The notes: generated from the sequence alone by a model not told the origin. 64,000 nucleotides of DNA from Anarhynchus alexandrinus (GCA_008711295.1 VUYV01000088.1:1020096-1084095), one strand, 5' to 3'; positions 34,590 to 48,526 are shown, counted from the first letter of the stretch. Program-made: numbers and translations.

Positions 34590-34858
34590 CACAGCCAGCC
34601 CCTGCCTGCACTCCTGCATGGGGTGGCTCTGTCTCAAATTCTGGACTTCACGTTTCACATCAGACCATTTCTCCAGCCTGCCAAAGTCCCTCTGAAGAGC
34701 AGCACATCAACTTCTCCACCCAAGCTCCGGAGGGTACCTTCTGCCCCATTGCCCGAGTCATTGATGGGGGTATTAAACAGTGTCAGCCCCAGCACTGACC
34801 CTGAGGATGGCACCAGTAACTGGCCACCAGCTGGGTTTACCCTCTGCATTTCCATCTA
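34590..34858 (-). mobile_element. CR1 LINE internal fragment (reverse-transcriptase region)
   Basis: Minus-orientation internal piece of CR1 ORF2 without the 3' end. On the minus strand it reads GGQLLV, then GSVLGLTLFNTPIND and EGTLRSLGGEVDVL, corresponding to the region just before and over the catalytic box. The copy has lost the FADD residues in a deletion, since EGTL is followed closely by GGEVD. It overlaps in content with the 32123-32770 copy, so the two are separate insertions and not one split element. Left boundary uncertain. Confidence 0.85.
34655..34855 (-). pseudogene. CR1 ORF2 reverse-transcriptase remnant
   Basis: A 66-residue minus-strand frame containing GSVLG and LFNTPIND, the conserved block preceding the reverse-transcriptase catalytic aspartates in CR1-type elements, then a gap where FADD should be. 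The loss of the catalytic box makes it non-functional regardless of the truncation at both ends. Confidence 0.8.
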
Positions 34859-34861
34859 AGT

Positions 34862-37800
34862 ATTTCTGCTTTGTAAGGCTGTGAGAGTATGTCCCATGCC
34901 CTGTGATAACAAACAGCTTTTCCTTTGTTTAGGCTTAGCTGCTCAGCCTTTTTCTTTCTTTTCCTGAAAAAAAACTCAACCAACCTCAAACCCCAAACTT
35001 ATTCTAATTCTTTTTTGTTGTCTGTTAAACCCTCTTCACCTTTAGGCTTAGAGTCTGAAGTCCAGCAGTTTCGTGTTTCCGATCTGCTACTGGTTTTGTT
35101 TGGGTTTATTTTTTTGATTTTTTAAACAAGTTTTTCTAAGCTTTCTCATAGAGAGTCCAGGCTAGATCAGCACAGTGACATTTACATAGATTCGTTTCTT
35201 TTTCTTCTTTTCCTCTTCTCTTTCTTCCCCAGCATCTTGAGGTTTTGGACATGTTTTCTGCTAAGAGATTTTTTCAGAGTTTTCAAAGCCACTTCCAAAA
35301 CATGATTTGTGACTTTAGCATGTGTGACTGTTGGTGCAGTTCTTCACTTGTGGGAATATGCAGAGAAATGAGGGACTGACATGATTTCCAGATATGCAAA
35401 TGCACTCAATTCACTATTTTATTCTCTATCTCTACCTTCCCAGTTATGTATATTTCATAACTGCTACATGTAGATGTTATATAGTGCAATCCCCTTCAGG
35501 AAGAAAAAAATGTCCTTGAAATACTAGCTACTACCTTTGGGCTTTATGCAGTGCTCCTTAGTCATTTGTTAACCGGGGAAAATTCCCATTAAAATTAAAT
35601 TTATTTATAGGAGTATGTCAGTTAGATTGAGGTACTTGCATATTTCACCTATAACCCTATGACTGTCTATTTTTCAGACTGAAAAGATAACCCTAAACTC
35701 CAAGCAGTCGTATTTCACCTTCCTGTGTTTCAAGAAATATTGCGTTGATTTCCTTGACACGAACCAAAGTAGCTTGATTCCCACTTAAACAGTCGTCAGG
35801 AAAATTTTCAAGATATGCATTCAACCCATTTTTCATTTAGAAGAGCTTTTCAATCCCAAGTACTATAGGAAGAGATTCAAAAAGAATGTAAAATATCTAT
35901 CAGCAGAGAAGTGCGGAACACGCGTTTAATGATCTCTGTAGATGTGAATTGACACAACGCGAGTCTGTGATACGCAGAGATGAGAAGTAAAAGAGCTTGA
36001 GGGTGCCTGACCCACCATTTTACAGCTGCATGCTATTTATCACCCACCATTCAGAGCACAGCAGGTGGTCACCGCGGTGGTGCGCAGCAGAGTTTTCCAT
36101 CTCTCTTTAAGAGGACTATGTGATTTCTTTCCCCCTCCCCTTTTCCTTCCAAACCACCTCTTTTTTTAGTAAAACCCAGTTCCAGAGTGGTTGATGTGCT
36201 ATTTAGAACAGGGATGGCCGTTTTAGTCATAGGATTTATTTTTATGTTATTTTTTTAATTATTTGGGGGGCAGTTAGGCAACAGTTCCATAGGCTGAAAG
36301 ACAGCTGGAAATCTGGGATTGCCCATTCTCCACCGTGCAAGGAGATTTTATGGCTCATGTTTAGAACTTGATTTCAGAATCTGTAGAATATGTGCTGCAA
36401 CGGAAAATGTTGTTTTGGCTATTAATGAACCAGACAACTATTCCTAAAATACCTTCTGTTCCCGATTTCTATCACTTTCATGCTTTTTCCACAGTATCTT
36501 AATGACTTGTTTCATCTCTTTCTGCCTCCCCTTCTTCCATCCAGTTCATAACAAATGCTGTTCTCAACTCTCATTGAGCTTAGATATGATGCGCATTCAG
36601 TGTCTTTCATTATCAGCCCAATAAATGCAAAATGATTCACGTCGTCTATCTTAACTCTGTTCTGCCTTTTGGGCACCACATTTGTCAATTGATCCCTTTT
36701 AAGAGTACAGCATTCCTCTTCTCTGTTGCACTCTGCGTTCCTCCACTGATAATATTCAAACAGTAATTCACCAATTCTCTTCAGTGGGAGATGAACGTTA
36801 TTGAGGAGTGAGAAAAAGCAAAGGCAAAGAAAGAAATGTGTGTGCATGTTGATCACTCGGGGCAGAGAAGGAAGAGAGGAAGGAGGTTAGAAGACAGAAG
36901 GAAGTAAATTATTAGCAAGAACGTAGTACTGCACAAGAGAGGCTATATTAATTTCAGACCTAAACTGGTAATTCCATGGGATGTTGCAGTGAATCATGTA
37001 GGCAGACTTGCTTGTATTTCTTCTAGCTCAGAGATCTCTGGACTACACTTCATTGCAACAGAAGGCAATATAGATGTGTTCAAGAGAGAACAGCTTGGTT
37101 AGCCTCTTAAAAGAAAGGCTGAAAATGGACGTAATTGATTCTTATAAGCAAACTCAGGAGAATAAACAGCAGGGGAGGGAAATAATTGTTTAAGGCAGAG
37201 GATAACGTCACTACAGGAACAAATAGCTATGGATCACCTAAGAATAAACTGAAGGCAGAAGCTGGATTGTGTTTTCTAACTCTTAGAGAAGGAGGGTGAT
37301 GCAATGAAATACCTACAAGATTTTTGATGATAAAGAAAGAATAAAAGAATGAATAGCCATCTCTAAACCTTATTTCTGTTTTCTTGCTTAAAAACCTGTG
37401 TAATTTGGGTCAAATTTATAATTCTTGATTCAGAAGATAATTCTCTCCTGCCATTATCACAGATGCAAATAGAGGAGCTAATAAATAGTCACTTTTTATG
37501 GCTTTCCCCATCTTTTGAGAAAACGTCTTGATGTCAGTATGTCCATTTTTAAGAGTTTGTTATATGTAGAGAGGAGATCAATAAGAAGGCCTGTGATGAA
37601 AAAATATAGAAGGAATGATACAAAGGAAGTACACGGAGCTGGTGTGTTATAATCTTCAGATTATAATATAGACAGAGTGGGGAGAATTTTGCCTTTTTTC
37701 CAGAGAAACTTTCTTTACTGGAAAATATATCTTCAAGGCTGCTAAATGATTGACATATTTAGGTCATAGTCAACAAATATTTCAGCAATTCAAGGGGAAG

Positions 37801-40603
37801 AGGAACGATGGGTCAACAGGTTTCATGTCAGCATTTCCATGAAAAGTTCACTTTTTCAGTCTGGTTTTAAAAGGAGATGTAGGATGTGAGACCGTGGAGG
37901 AAAATTTGGGCCAGACAGTTTCTTTCAAAGGAATAATGTTAATCTCTCCTGTCAAATAGATAAAGACTACTGGGAAGAGAAAGAGAGACCAGTAGAAAAT
38001 GAGTGCATGCTGATGCTTAGCTTAACTAGCTTGCATGATGAAAAATGAGTTCTATTATTTTCAGAAAATAAATAAACCCTGGAGACCTTTAAAAATAGGA
38101 GGATCGCTACTCTTCTAATCCATAACTCAAATATTTTCTGCACTGTTTGCCTGCTACTTGAGAAGACCTCTAGCCAAAGACATACATGGATCTAATACAC
38201 ACGAAAATCTTTTCTATTCTTGAAAGCTTCCCTGCCTGCACTTCCTGATACTGATATACAAGAAGGGAAAAAAAAAAAAAAGGCAGTTCTTAAGATGAGT
38301 CAAACTTTCCACTAGCAATGACTTCTCTCACAGCAGTGATTTGTTTCAGCAAGGACAGTAAAGTTTTAAAGCCTTTATGAAGTTTGAGGGCTTGCACTGC
38401 AGAGAGAACAAAAAAAATACTATCTCAGACTTGGAAACAGTCTTGGTGGCTCAGTGTTAATGGTATGTGGATGTAACAGCTGGGCCACTCGCAATCTCTC
38501 TTCTGAGACTCCTAAACTTACCCTTTTTCTAGCATAAACAATGCTAGTGTGACAATTGAGTCACAATATTTTTCCCATTACACGTTATGTTTGGATTTGA
38601 GTGGACCGGGCAATAATTTATCTTCAAGTGGGGGAAGGGAGCAGTAGTGCTTTATCAAAATTTTCTCTCAATTCCATCAGTGCTTTGCTGACTTGCACTT
38701 AATTCAGACCCTATTTTAGTTTCACATAACTTCCCAGATTTCTGCTTCTGTCTTATTCCGTAGGGCTCTCTCTATGGCAGGTCATAACTTGGGTCATTAC
38801 ATTTCCCTCTGGGTAGTAGCGGACGCTTTCTTCTATTTGTCTTATTCAACTGCTGTGAAGTCTGCCCATGGGTAGCAAGAGTTTATTACTTTTTTCCCCT
38901 AGTGGGTTGTTTTTTTTTCCCTTTTTCAGCTGCACCATGCCAGAGTGTGCTGCTAAACTATCAGAACTCCTGCTTCATTGATTTCATTTAGAAGCCTTTT
39001 ATATGTGTGTCTTTGCCAGAGCATCCACAGTATTATTCTCAGTCATATGCTGACTATAATCCTTTATATTAATGGTACACTATCTGTTCAGCTCTCTGCT
39101 GCTTGACCCTTGCCTTGAGCTCTGTGTATTTCTGGTAAATATTTTCCAGCATATGATCTTGAAGCAAAAATTAGGTTAATGTTGATATTTTTCATAGTAT
39201 ACATTTCCCGCTCCTCCCTGTCTATTTAATGGATTTTCCAATTAAAAGGGACCTTCCTGGCCATTTTATCTGACCCCCTGCATTACGAGGCTAAAGAAAG
39301 CTGCACAGCAATTGCATGATAATGCAATGACAACAGCCCATCTTTTTTGTCCTTCAGCTTTGAGGAGAGCGCATATACATGCAGATGTTCACAGCTATTC
39401 TCATTTTATCACTTGAAAAAAAGGACATTCAGAATTTCAAAGACACTTGGAAATAGATATGCACTAAAAACTTGATGTTTATGAACAGGATAAGGTATGA
39501 CATGGACTGTCTTCTGAACGCTCACTGTTAATTTTCATGCTTGGGCAAAATCTTTACAGGATGACTTCGGTTTAGCACAAAGAGGTCTGAAGAAGGATGT
39601 CCCATAATGCCTCTAGTCCTCCATGCAACAGCTCTTAAGCCACTCACACTCAAAAATTGCAGCATCTGAGGAACACTGGTATATTACATGGTGATTTACT
39701 TTGTGTTTTGGTACCTATCAATATCATTGTGTGTGGCAAGCATGTCCTAAAATGTGTCCTCTCACTGGTCTTTGTCTGCAAAGGGCAGAGGGTAAGGGCA
39801 GAGCTGATCGGTTATAGATCTGCTTTTGTATGGAACTTGGACAAGCAGATTTCTATTCCCATTTCACATAGGGTACATGTTCAAGCAAATATCCAGAATG
39901 ATAAAAAATATGTCAATTTATATGTAAATGCCAGGGCATTAAGCACTCAGGCCTCCAGGCTCCTGCCAAATTGGCAACAAGGGTGGGTTGTTACAAGGCC
40001 TGAGTCCTCTTACAGAAAGAAACAATTTCTTTTTGCCAGTTGAAAAAAGGATCTGGAACATGTGCTGAATTTGCCAAATTTATTCATTCAAAATCCACTT
40101 CTGGAAAAAAAAAAAGACTGACTTAAAAATCCAGATACTATTATTAATTCAGTTTTCATTTTGTAATTAACTGTGGAGGAAAATTTTTGCCTTCCGGCTT
40201 TTGAGCCTACAAGTTTTACAGTTTTCCTCCCTGAAGTCAGAATTATTTTTTTCTTCAAAGACTGATATTCTTGAGTATATGATTGTGTCCAAGAGAAACA
40301 CAAACTGCTATGACAATTGACAAGGTTAAACTTAAAATAAAACCTTTAAACAAAATAAGATGCAGTTAAAAATTGTACTTAAGAAATGATTAGTTGTTTT
40401 TCATAGAGGGTAGATTGTGGAAGTGGTCAACAGGTGATTTTGGGAAATTCCGTGGTGAGGTTCAGAGACTGTCAGAAAGTCAGACAACCCACAAGAAGAA
40501 TTTTCCAGTTTAGGAACACATCTAAGGGGAAGATATTTTTACGGAAATGTGTGAAACTATCATTGGGGTATGTGGTGTCTGGATAATCTACAATATATCT
40601 GGG
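34862..40603. other. Non-coding stretch, 5.7 kb, no gene seen
   Basis: Includes a moderately CpG-rich patch at about 35910-36090 (several CGCG sites), an A run near 38270-38281, and a segment at about 39225-39300 (AAAAGGGACCTTCCTGGCC, then CTGACCCCCTGCATTACGAG) that could be a very decayed LINE 3' end. A minus-strand 114-residue frame at 36512-36856 has no recognisable motif. Confidence 0.5.
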
Positions 40604-40669
40604 TATATGCTTTTAGATCCTTCATATGCTTATAGGTATATGCTTATAGGATCCTTCAGGGATCCTATA
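40604..40669. repeat. Short direct repeats plus a perfect hairpin
   Basis: Imperfect direct repeats of TATATGCTTATAGGATCCTT-like sequence begin near 40604 and 40637. They are followed by a perfect inverted repeat: arms TATAGGATCC (40645-40654) and GGATCCTATA (40660-40669) around a 5-base loop (TTCAG). No T run follows, so it is not a bacterial-type terminator. A slippage and hairpin hot spot is the simplest reading. Confidence 0.85.
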
Positions 40670-42850
40670 GAACTTTGTCTCCTTTTCTATACTTTGGAAG
40701 TGCTCTTTCTACGAGGATGTGGAGGACCGTGCCTTCAGATTGTAGGCCTTGATTACTCTGTGTGCAAACTTCTTGTCTCTGTAACCAACTTTTGAAGGCT
40801 TAGACCCTTTAGGGAGATGAAGAGGCTGTACATAAAAATAATATACATTGAGCGCAACAGGTTATCCTTATGATAGCATCTGAACTGACTGCAAGCAGTA
40901 AAATCAGAGGATGCTCTCTGTGTGAGTGGATGTATATGTATTTTAGTACTGAGATAACCTTCAGTCTGGGATATACCAAATGCCCTATCAGCAGGGAAAT
41001 CTCTCTATGATTCTCATCAGGCTGGTAGGCTTTATTCCCATTCAGGCTTGCACTGGGGACAAAAAGGATTGCTTATATTTTAAAGGCGCTGGCTTAGAGA
41101 AAAAGGGATGACAGTGGACTGTCGGCAGCAGATGAAGATCTGTCTGTAGAGGAAAGGGATATGAAAACAACAGCAAGTAGAGACTACACTTCTGTCTTTC
41201 TATATATGAATGCAACAAGTAACGTATCAGAGCCTGAAAAAAAATGAGTGCAAGGGAAATATTAACTGAAACCTTAATTCCTGTTGTTTTCCACTTTGCA
41301 TAGTATGCATCTTATGAAAATATACATTTCTTTTTTTTTTGTGGGGAGTTTTTGTATGTAATCACACACTTTTTTAAGTTCTCTGAATAATTTATTTTGT
41401 AATTTTCTAGCATAGTTATTTCAATATTTTCATTAGTGGTTGATTCCATCCTTTAAGATTGGTGGGACCAGACTGTGGTGTGCAAGATTACACACCAGTT
41501 GGCTGTGGGATGCACACTTGGAGGATGTAAAAGTGTCTTCAGACTGCTCAATCCATAACTGTGATGTCCACATTAAAAACAACAACATACTTTTACATTT
41601 AGAATTAAATCCTGTTATGCAGGACCATAGCAGAGGTGGGGAGACCGAGTTATTACGAATGTCTGCGAAAAGTCTATGTTGCACCTTATGTTGTGTATAA
41701 AGTGGGCAGAATGGAGTAACCGTATTCAGTACCATTCCTGGGCTAGAACATTATAGATTTGAATATATTTACTACAGAATAATTAATTGTCAGTACATTA
41801 GGAAGAGAGTTGTGGTGAATTAAAGTCTAACTAATAACCATAGAATTCATTGAGGCAGAGGCCCATGTGACTTCTGCTTTACTTCTGGATTTCAGTGGGG
41901 TAAAGGCATGAGTCTGAAAAACACAGGTTAATCCTATTTGATTGTATGTATGTAGATAAAGGGAAAATGCAGTTGGTATTTTGAAAAATGAAATGCTCCA
42001 TATGCCTTCAAACATCAGTGCTTTTGCTCAGATAGATCTTCTTGCCTTTCATAAATGTATCTTTGATTTTATGTTACTTCAATTGCCTGAAAAATACTTT
42101 TTTTCCCCTTGATATCATGACAAGCCACCTTCTTTGTTGATTTTTATTTTGGAGATATTTGAAGCACATGGTTGTAAGCAGAAAGTTGCCTCTTTTGCAA
42201 GAGGATTTTTTTCCCTTCGCCACAAATTTTAGCAAACTTATTCTTTCATATTTTTCAGGCTGACATGCTCTGATAAGGCCCCCCATCCTTTTCAGCCATT
42301 AGATTTCTTTGTGGGCAGTGGCAAAATTGAAAAGAATCTATACTTCTGAGATCTTTGTAGGTCATAAGAATCTATCACGAAAGAAGAAAAGTTGCAAGAT
42401 AGTGTTAGATTGATCAAGCACAGTTCATTCCTTGGGTAACACCCTGCCATTCCCTATTGCTATTTCCTTATAATTTTGACACTGTGCTACAAAGGACATT
42501 TATTTTTACATTAGTTATTCACCTCAGTTCTATACACAGCTTTTCCTTCTTTAGTAATTTTAAACCTTGTTTTTTTAAAAAAGAAATAGGGAATGGTAAT
42601 GTATTTTATGCATTGAATTGTGTTTTTTTAAAGGCTGTAATCCTTATACAGATAGTCTTCAAGGGTGAGAAAGGTCTATTGCTCCATTCTGCTTAGAATT
42701 TGAGAATCAGAATGAGCAGAAGCAGAAAAGGAGTAAGAACTATATATGGCTGTATTTTCTCGACAGAACTTTTTGAAAATTAAAAACAAATTATGTGAAT
42801 GACTGAAACAGGAACAGCTTTAAGAAATTTAATAATTTTTAAAAAATCTT
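40670..42850. other. Non-coding stretch, no gene seen
   Basis: Overlapping opposite-strand frames at 41433-41735 (100 and 86 residues) show no family match. A segment near 41865-41915 (TTACTTCTGGATTTCAGTGG) faintly resembles the old repeat pattern at 50331-50402. Confidence 0.55.
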
Positions 42851-42880
42851 TAAAATAAAATAAAATAAAATAAAATAAAA
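42851..42880. repeat. Pentanucleotide array (TAAAA)6
   Basis: Six perfect TAAAA units within a larger A-rich patch that begins near 42839. No LINE or SINE body was recognised immediately beside it. Confidence 0.93.
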
Positions 42881-45800
42881 AGCAGGTCATAACTTGTCTA
42901 GAAAACATTTACAACACCAGTAATAAAGTATGACCAGCCTAAGACCTACTGACAGCTTCAGATGAACCCTGGATTGTGTCTAGAAATTATTAGAAATTAT
43001 ATTTCTCTTGTGCTTTTAGGCATGTCCTTAGAAAGCCTAACTGTCACTTTAACCATACATGGAATGACAAACACTGTTGGACTAGGTGGATTTACTGGGG
43101 ATTTGTTCATTTCTGCTTATGCTGCCAGAATAATGTTAAAAATGCAAGGTATTTTTTTGCAGAACAATTCCGAGAACAATTCTCTGAGCAAGAACTGGAG
43201 GACTTGCGGCTATGTCAGTGAGGAATGCAGTCTGGAATGTTGGTAGAGAAGCTGAAGAAGCAACCCAGACTGAACGAGGTCCCAAGAATGGAACTGAACC
43301 ACTGCAACATGGGAGTCTGTCTCTGATTTTCTTTACGTGGAGGAAAAGGCACTTCACACAGTAAAGGCACAGCAATTCATCCTTCCCTAGAACAGACACT
43401 TTTAAGATCAGATGAACTGAACTCTAGAAAAGCCAACTTTTCCCTGTTGATCATAAAACATCATAATACATAGCTTAGATAGACATTTTCATTTTGCACA
43501 TGCTGTCTAAAGGCATACGAGATATATCCTACCCTGTCCATATTGAACTTAACACTCAAATTAGCTCAGGTTTCACCACAGTCCTACATTACAATACTTA
43601 GCCCTTTGCTCAGCATAACTGAGGAACAGACTGGTGAGTAGCCCTGAAAACCCCAATTAGGTTTTCAGGTCTTCCGTCCTCCCTCTACGGAGCGCAGCTC
43701 TGTTGTAATGACATTTATGATTGAATAGGTACTTAACAGTCTTGTGAATTAAATTATTTATCTCTTTAAAAACATCAGCAGACAAATCTTGAGTTTTAAA
43801 TGTTGACACTTCTCTTGGGAAGCAGGAAGGAAGAGATCAGGAGGATATCACAGTGCCAATTAATGAGGCCAAGCCTTCAAGTAGAACATTCATTAGGTTA
43901 TGTGGTAGTCTCTGCAAGCTGTTCAGAAATGCAGTCCAAAGCATATTTAACTGCAGAGCAATACTTTCCAAAACTTTGAGAATGACTGGAGGAAAAGGAA
44001 AATTAAGTGATAGAAATGCAGCACTTTCAAACAGCCTCTCCCCTTCTCTTTGTAGGATAATAGAGAGTCTGAAGCCAACACAGTAGCTGTAGGGTCAGGA
44101 TGAGTTTTGACCTCTGTTGAGTTTCCCACATTATTAGCAGAGCAATAGGCATGGACAGAAAAGACATTAATGAAAGGGTGTCCTTTCATTATGTTGTTTC
44201 CACTATTACAAACAGAAGACTAATAACCTGATTTTGCCCTCAGTTTAGTATATTGAGCAGAAAACAACAAGTGAAGTAAATGATGGACAGTATGAGAAAT
44301 ATGTATGAAAGCAGTGATGGAAAGAAATCAGTGCACTCTGTGTTATATTCTGAATTTTACATTTGGGAAAAATATTCCTGTCAGATGAATTTCTATCTTC
44401 ATTGGCAAATCACGAACTATAGAAAGGTTTTGCTTTAGAAAGTACATGGTGTTTCAGGTTATGGAAGTATTTCACTATGTCTTACAAGGAATTTAAAGCC
44501 ATAAGGGACAGGACACGAAATACGTCCCTATACTGAACTCGGTAACCTCAGTTATAAGCTAAAGCACTTAATTCTCAATAGATATGAATATGGATGCACC
44601 ATAGGTAAAGATCAGGTGAAACTGAAATACCAACAATGCCAGAGGCCACTGCAATGGCAGGGAATCAATTGGATAAAATACATCTAGATGAGCTTACAGG
44701 GCACATGTATCCTACACTGCTGAGTCCCAACCAACCTTACCTAAGGGAAATTCCTTACTGACACTAAATCTGGAAATGTTTGATGCTGGACATGTGAGCA
44801 AGACAATACCCAAGGATATAAGAGCTAAAATGTTCGTTTCACCCTATTGGAGAACTGCTCTAACCAACCAGTTTTTCATTTCTATCTGTCAAACATTTCT
44901 GAGGGGAAAAGTGGGGGTATATATATGTATTTATATGGTTATTAGTTAAGTGTACATATAGAGGGATTTTTTTTTATATGTATATACATAATTTAGACTA
45001 TAGCGGGCCAACTTTGGCTGCAGGTGGGACAAAGGAAGAGAGAACTGCCTTTTCTATGCTACACAGTCTTCCTTGTAATGAGGATCTTGAGGACTATGAG
45101 ATCATTCAGTGGGAGGACGCTGATACAGTCCTGTCCTCTCAGTAGGCAAGAGCTGAAGGGGATGAAATATTCACTGATTTCAAGTCAGATCTCATTCATT
45201 TGCTCCCTCATTTTGCTGCTCAAGAGGTGCTAATGTTGCAGGAGAAGGGATGAGTGGGAAGAGGAGTGTGGGATAAAACTACTGAAAACGGTAAAACTTT
45301 CCTCCACATCATTGCTGGGTCAGGGTGTAGAGGCCAACCTCCATATGAAACCATAGCAAAGGCAGTGTGGATGCCATTAGTGTTGACTGGCTGGAGAAAT
45401 ATGTCTCTCTCTGTCTTGCCAGCCAGGCAGTTTCAACCACATTATGATAAATCTGCATTACTGTTCAAAACCTTCTATCCACTCAAAAACTTTCCTAGGA
45501 GGAGAGAGGGGTCCTACTTGCACCACCTCACAGCCTGTGCTCTCAGAGGAGCTACCTCAGCTGGGCAGAGCCATTGGGGAGCTCAGGCTGCCCCAACCCT
45601 GTGCATCCTGCAAGGAAAGACATGGGCATGGTCTGTGTCCTCCACTGCCGGAACAAGAACTGACCCCATCCCTGAAAATCATGGGAAAAGAAAGTCAACT
45701 CCAAATGATTGCTAACAGTTTAGCAAATCCCAAGGCCTGACCTGGGGACTCCCAGCCTACCACAGCAGTCACCCCAGCAAAGACAGTGCCAATGGATGGG

Positions 45801-48395
45801 GGAATATATGGGACTTTGGTGGGAGAACACATGGCTTCTACACATTGGCAGGTTGTGGATTAAGGGGTATAAATTCACAGTGGGAAACAATGCTTCAAGA
45901 CATTAATGAATTTCTTACCATTTTTTTTCATCTGCTTTATCAATTGCTACTACAAGCCAGTATTAATAATTTAATGTGAATTTGTTGAATTATAACTCCC
46001 TTAACTTGTGCAGAGAGAAAAGAGGAATATGTTATCTCTGGGGCAAAATCCCCTTCTTTCTTTAAGCCTGCTTCCTGGTCAGTCAAACAGCCTCTCTCTG
46101 TTTTTTCTTAGCTGCTTGAGACTTATTTATTAATCCTATGTGGTCCCTGGGGAGACTTTTTAGGAGTATTTTACTAAAATATATTCAGTGAGTAGGGTTA
46201 GTGTCCATGTGAATTTCAGCATCCTGTAGGGGATGGCCTACAAAAGGAGGGAGATCTGACAGTAATAATTATCACCCTTCCAGAGCTTAGCTACCTGGCT
46301 TACTTACAACATTTCAGACAACATTTTGTGTTATTGCCTCCAATTTTTCAGTTTTCTCCCCTGGGTTCTTTATAGAAAGCTTTTTATCAATATTTTCTTG
46401 TCAGGAAATGTGCATTATTGATAGGATTCTTTGTAAAAATATGAATGACTCTATAGTGGGTGCATGAAAGAAACAGACCCACCTTCTGGCTAGATCAAAT
46501 TGGAGAGGAAAAATCGTTCCTGACCATTGCTGGTATAATACTAGCCAAAACCAGAGCAAACTCTTACTGCCTCTAAATGTTTGGCACTGAATTCTTTGGC
46601 ACTTACTGAGTCCCACTAATCGATCATTTATCAATTAATCATCTCACTGTGGATGGATTTAAATAATTTCAATCAGTTTTATGTGAAACTTTGTGGTTTT
46701 GCACTTGAGGACTTTGTTTCCCTTTCAGTTTGGGAGAGATAAGACATTGACATTATTTATTCTGTTGAAAGAAACCCAAAATATCGAAACAAAACCTAAC
46801 TGATGGTCATAAAAATCCTTTTGTGCAGAAATGAAACAAAACCTCTTGTATTTCACCTGGTTTGTTCAAAATGCTCTCTGTATCCTTCTCTGGCACCTGG
46901 GAGTGACTCAGATCTCAGTCCAAGTTTGTGGAAAGCCTCGTGAACCTTAACAGACCTGTCAGTAAACATGTCCTCAGCTTCGGGTTCGTAGCAGAGCCAA
47001 TCGTATGCACAGCTGCTTCTGAAATATGACAGTGAAAGAAGATACTCTGACCTTTACTTTATTTATTAAAAAGATCAATCATGGTTCCAATTTTTTTAAT
47101 GGCATGTTCAGGAAAAAACTTTCTGAACCAGATTCTAGGTCAGGTATGAATTTATACGCTTTCTCTGCTGAATGTGGGAAAATGTTTACTCCTCTTCTGC
47201 TCAACTGCAGAGACTTCCAGGTAGCTACAGGAGGATGTCATCCTACAAGCAATGCTTCATTCACTTGGGCTTAAGGCATTTTTATTTATAACACACTATA
47301 AATGCATTTATTCATTTATTTGCATTTCCCAAAACTGAAAGTTGCTTAAAATAGATAACGTGAAGAGTATGGAAGACAGTGAAATATGCATCTTTGGTGT
47401 TCATCCAGCCATTGTGCTTCATCACAGTGAGGGTGGCAATTGCCACCTTAGGTTATAATTATGAAGTTCTTGGGGATCCCTCAATATAAAAACCATAATG
47501 TAAAAAATGTAAAAAGCTATCATTGCTGATAATGTGGCCTTCCTGAATGCTTGCTCTGTATCACCAATAAGATATTGAAAAAAGATGTGCTAAAATTTGG
47601 CTTAATGCAAGAATTAATCAGCTTTCAAAATCAATTTCTGGCCAAGGAGGACACTTGGGGGTTCCAGGCAGGACCGCTCGCTAGAGACCGGCAAAGAAGC
47701 TCCCTATATGCTTAATTGGAAACACTTTGCCAACTCATTGCTGTTTGCCCATTATGCTCAGGTTGAAAAACCAGAGCAGGAGAGCTGTCAAAACACACAC
47801 ACTTTTATATCCAAGCCAGTCACTTTATTTTAGAGTGAGGCAAGTCAGGGGGAAAGAGTTCATGACCCCACAATAACAAATAGCTAACAGGAACATGCCT
47901 AATTGTTTATTTTCCCCTACACCTCCAGTACTGATGTCACTTTGGAGAATATTGTATCTTATTAAAAAAAAAAAATCAAAGTAGGGAGTCTGTTTATAGC
48001 ATGTAGGGATTTTTTTTTTCAACTCCTCAAGCTGTAGCATAATCTGTGGACTGGTCTATTCACAGTTGGTATTTGAATTAGTGAAAAACTCAGATGATGT
48101 AGGAGTCTGCCCTTGCTATAATGCACTGGGGGGTTGACTTGGGCAATTTCCACTGATGTTAATGGAAATGATGTTCTTAAATCACCCACACATCAGTGGG
48201 GAAATAGGTGCTTTAGTCTACCAAATGCTTAATGTTCCAGTATCACAAACTCAAATCAGACCTTTTAATATTTGAAGAGTTACTTCTTCTTAAATATACA
48301 GAACATGAATGATTTGTTCACTAATTCTCAGTTTGATGTAGTTTCTGTTGGGAGATGGGGTGGGTTGGTTTTGTCTTGTATTTGCTTTTCTTCAG
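42881..48395. other. Non-coding stretch, 5.5 kb, no gene seen
   Basis: Around 45250-45740 GC content rises and two overlapping plus-strand frames (153 and 98 residues) are open. No domain is visible and the overlap in two frames argues for composition rather than selection. Around 44920-44990 the sequence is strongly AT-rich with TATATA blocks. A T run occurs near 48010-48020. Confidence 0.55.
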
Positions 48396-48526
48396 TGAAA
48401 CTGTTGAAAGACCTTGTAAAAGACCCCACTGAAAGTCTGGAGGACTCTGGCTACAACTGTATGAGTAAAGGAAAGAGTGCTAGTGAGCCTCTCCAGACAC
48501 TGCAGTTCAGTTGTGCGTGCTGTTAA
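48396..48526 (+). other. Exon-like segment ending in a stop (speculative)
   Basis: A strong acceptor (TTGTATTTGCTTTTCTTCAG, ending at 48395) precedes an open frame that reads KLLKDLVKDP, then ESLEDSGYNC, and ends at a TAA at 48524-48526. An internal GTAAAG at 48465 could serve as a donor, giving a 69-base exon. The peptide composition is protein-like, but I do not recognise it, and no partner exon or poly(A) context was identified. A chance pseudo-exon is the more likely explanation. Confidence 0.2.

Noticed and set aside
32123..34858. The two CR1 pieces considered as one element split by a later insertion.
   Set aside because: Both contain sequence from around the reverse-transcriptase catalytic region, so they overlap in content and must be independent insertions.
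45254..45740. Two overlapping plus-strand frames of 153 and 98 codons in a GC-richer patch.
   Set aside because: Openness in two frames at once points to base composition, and neither peptide shows a recognisable motif.
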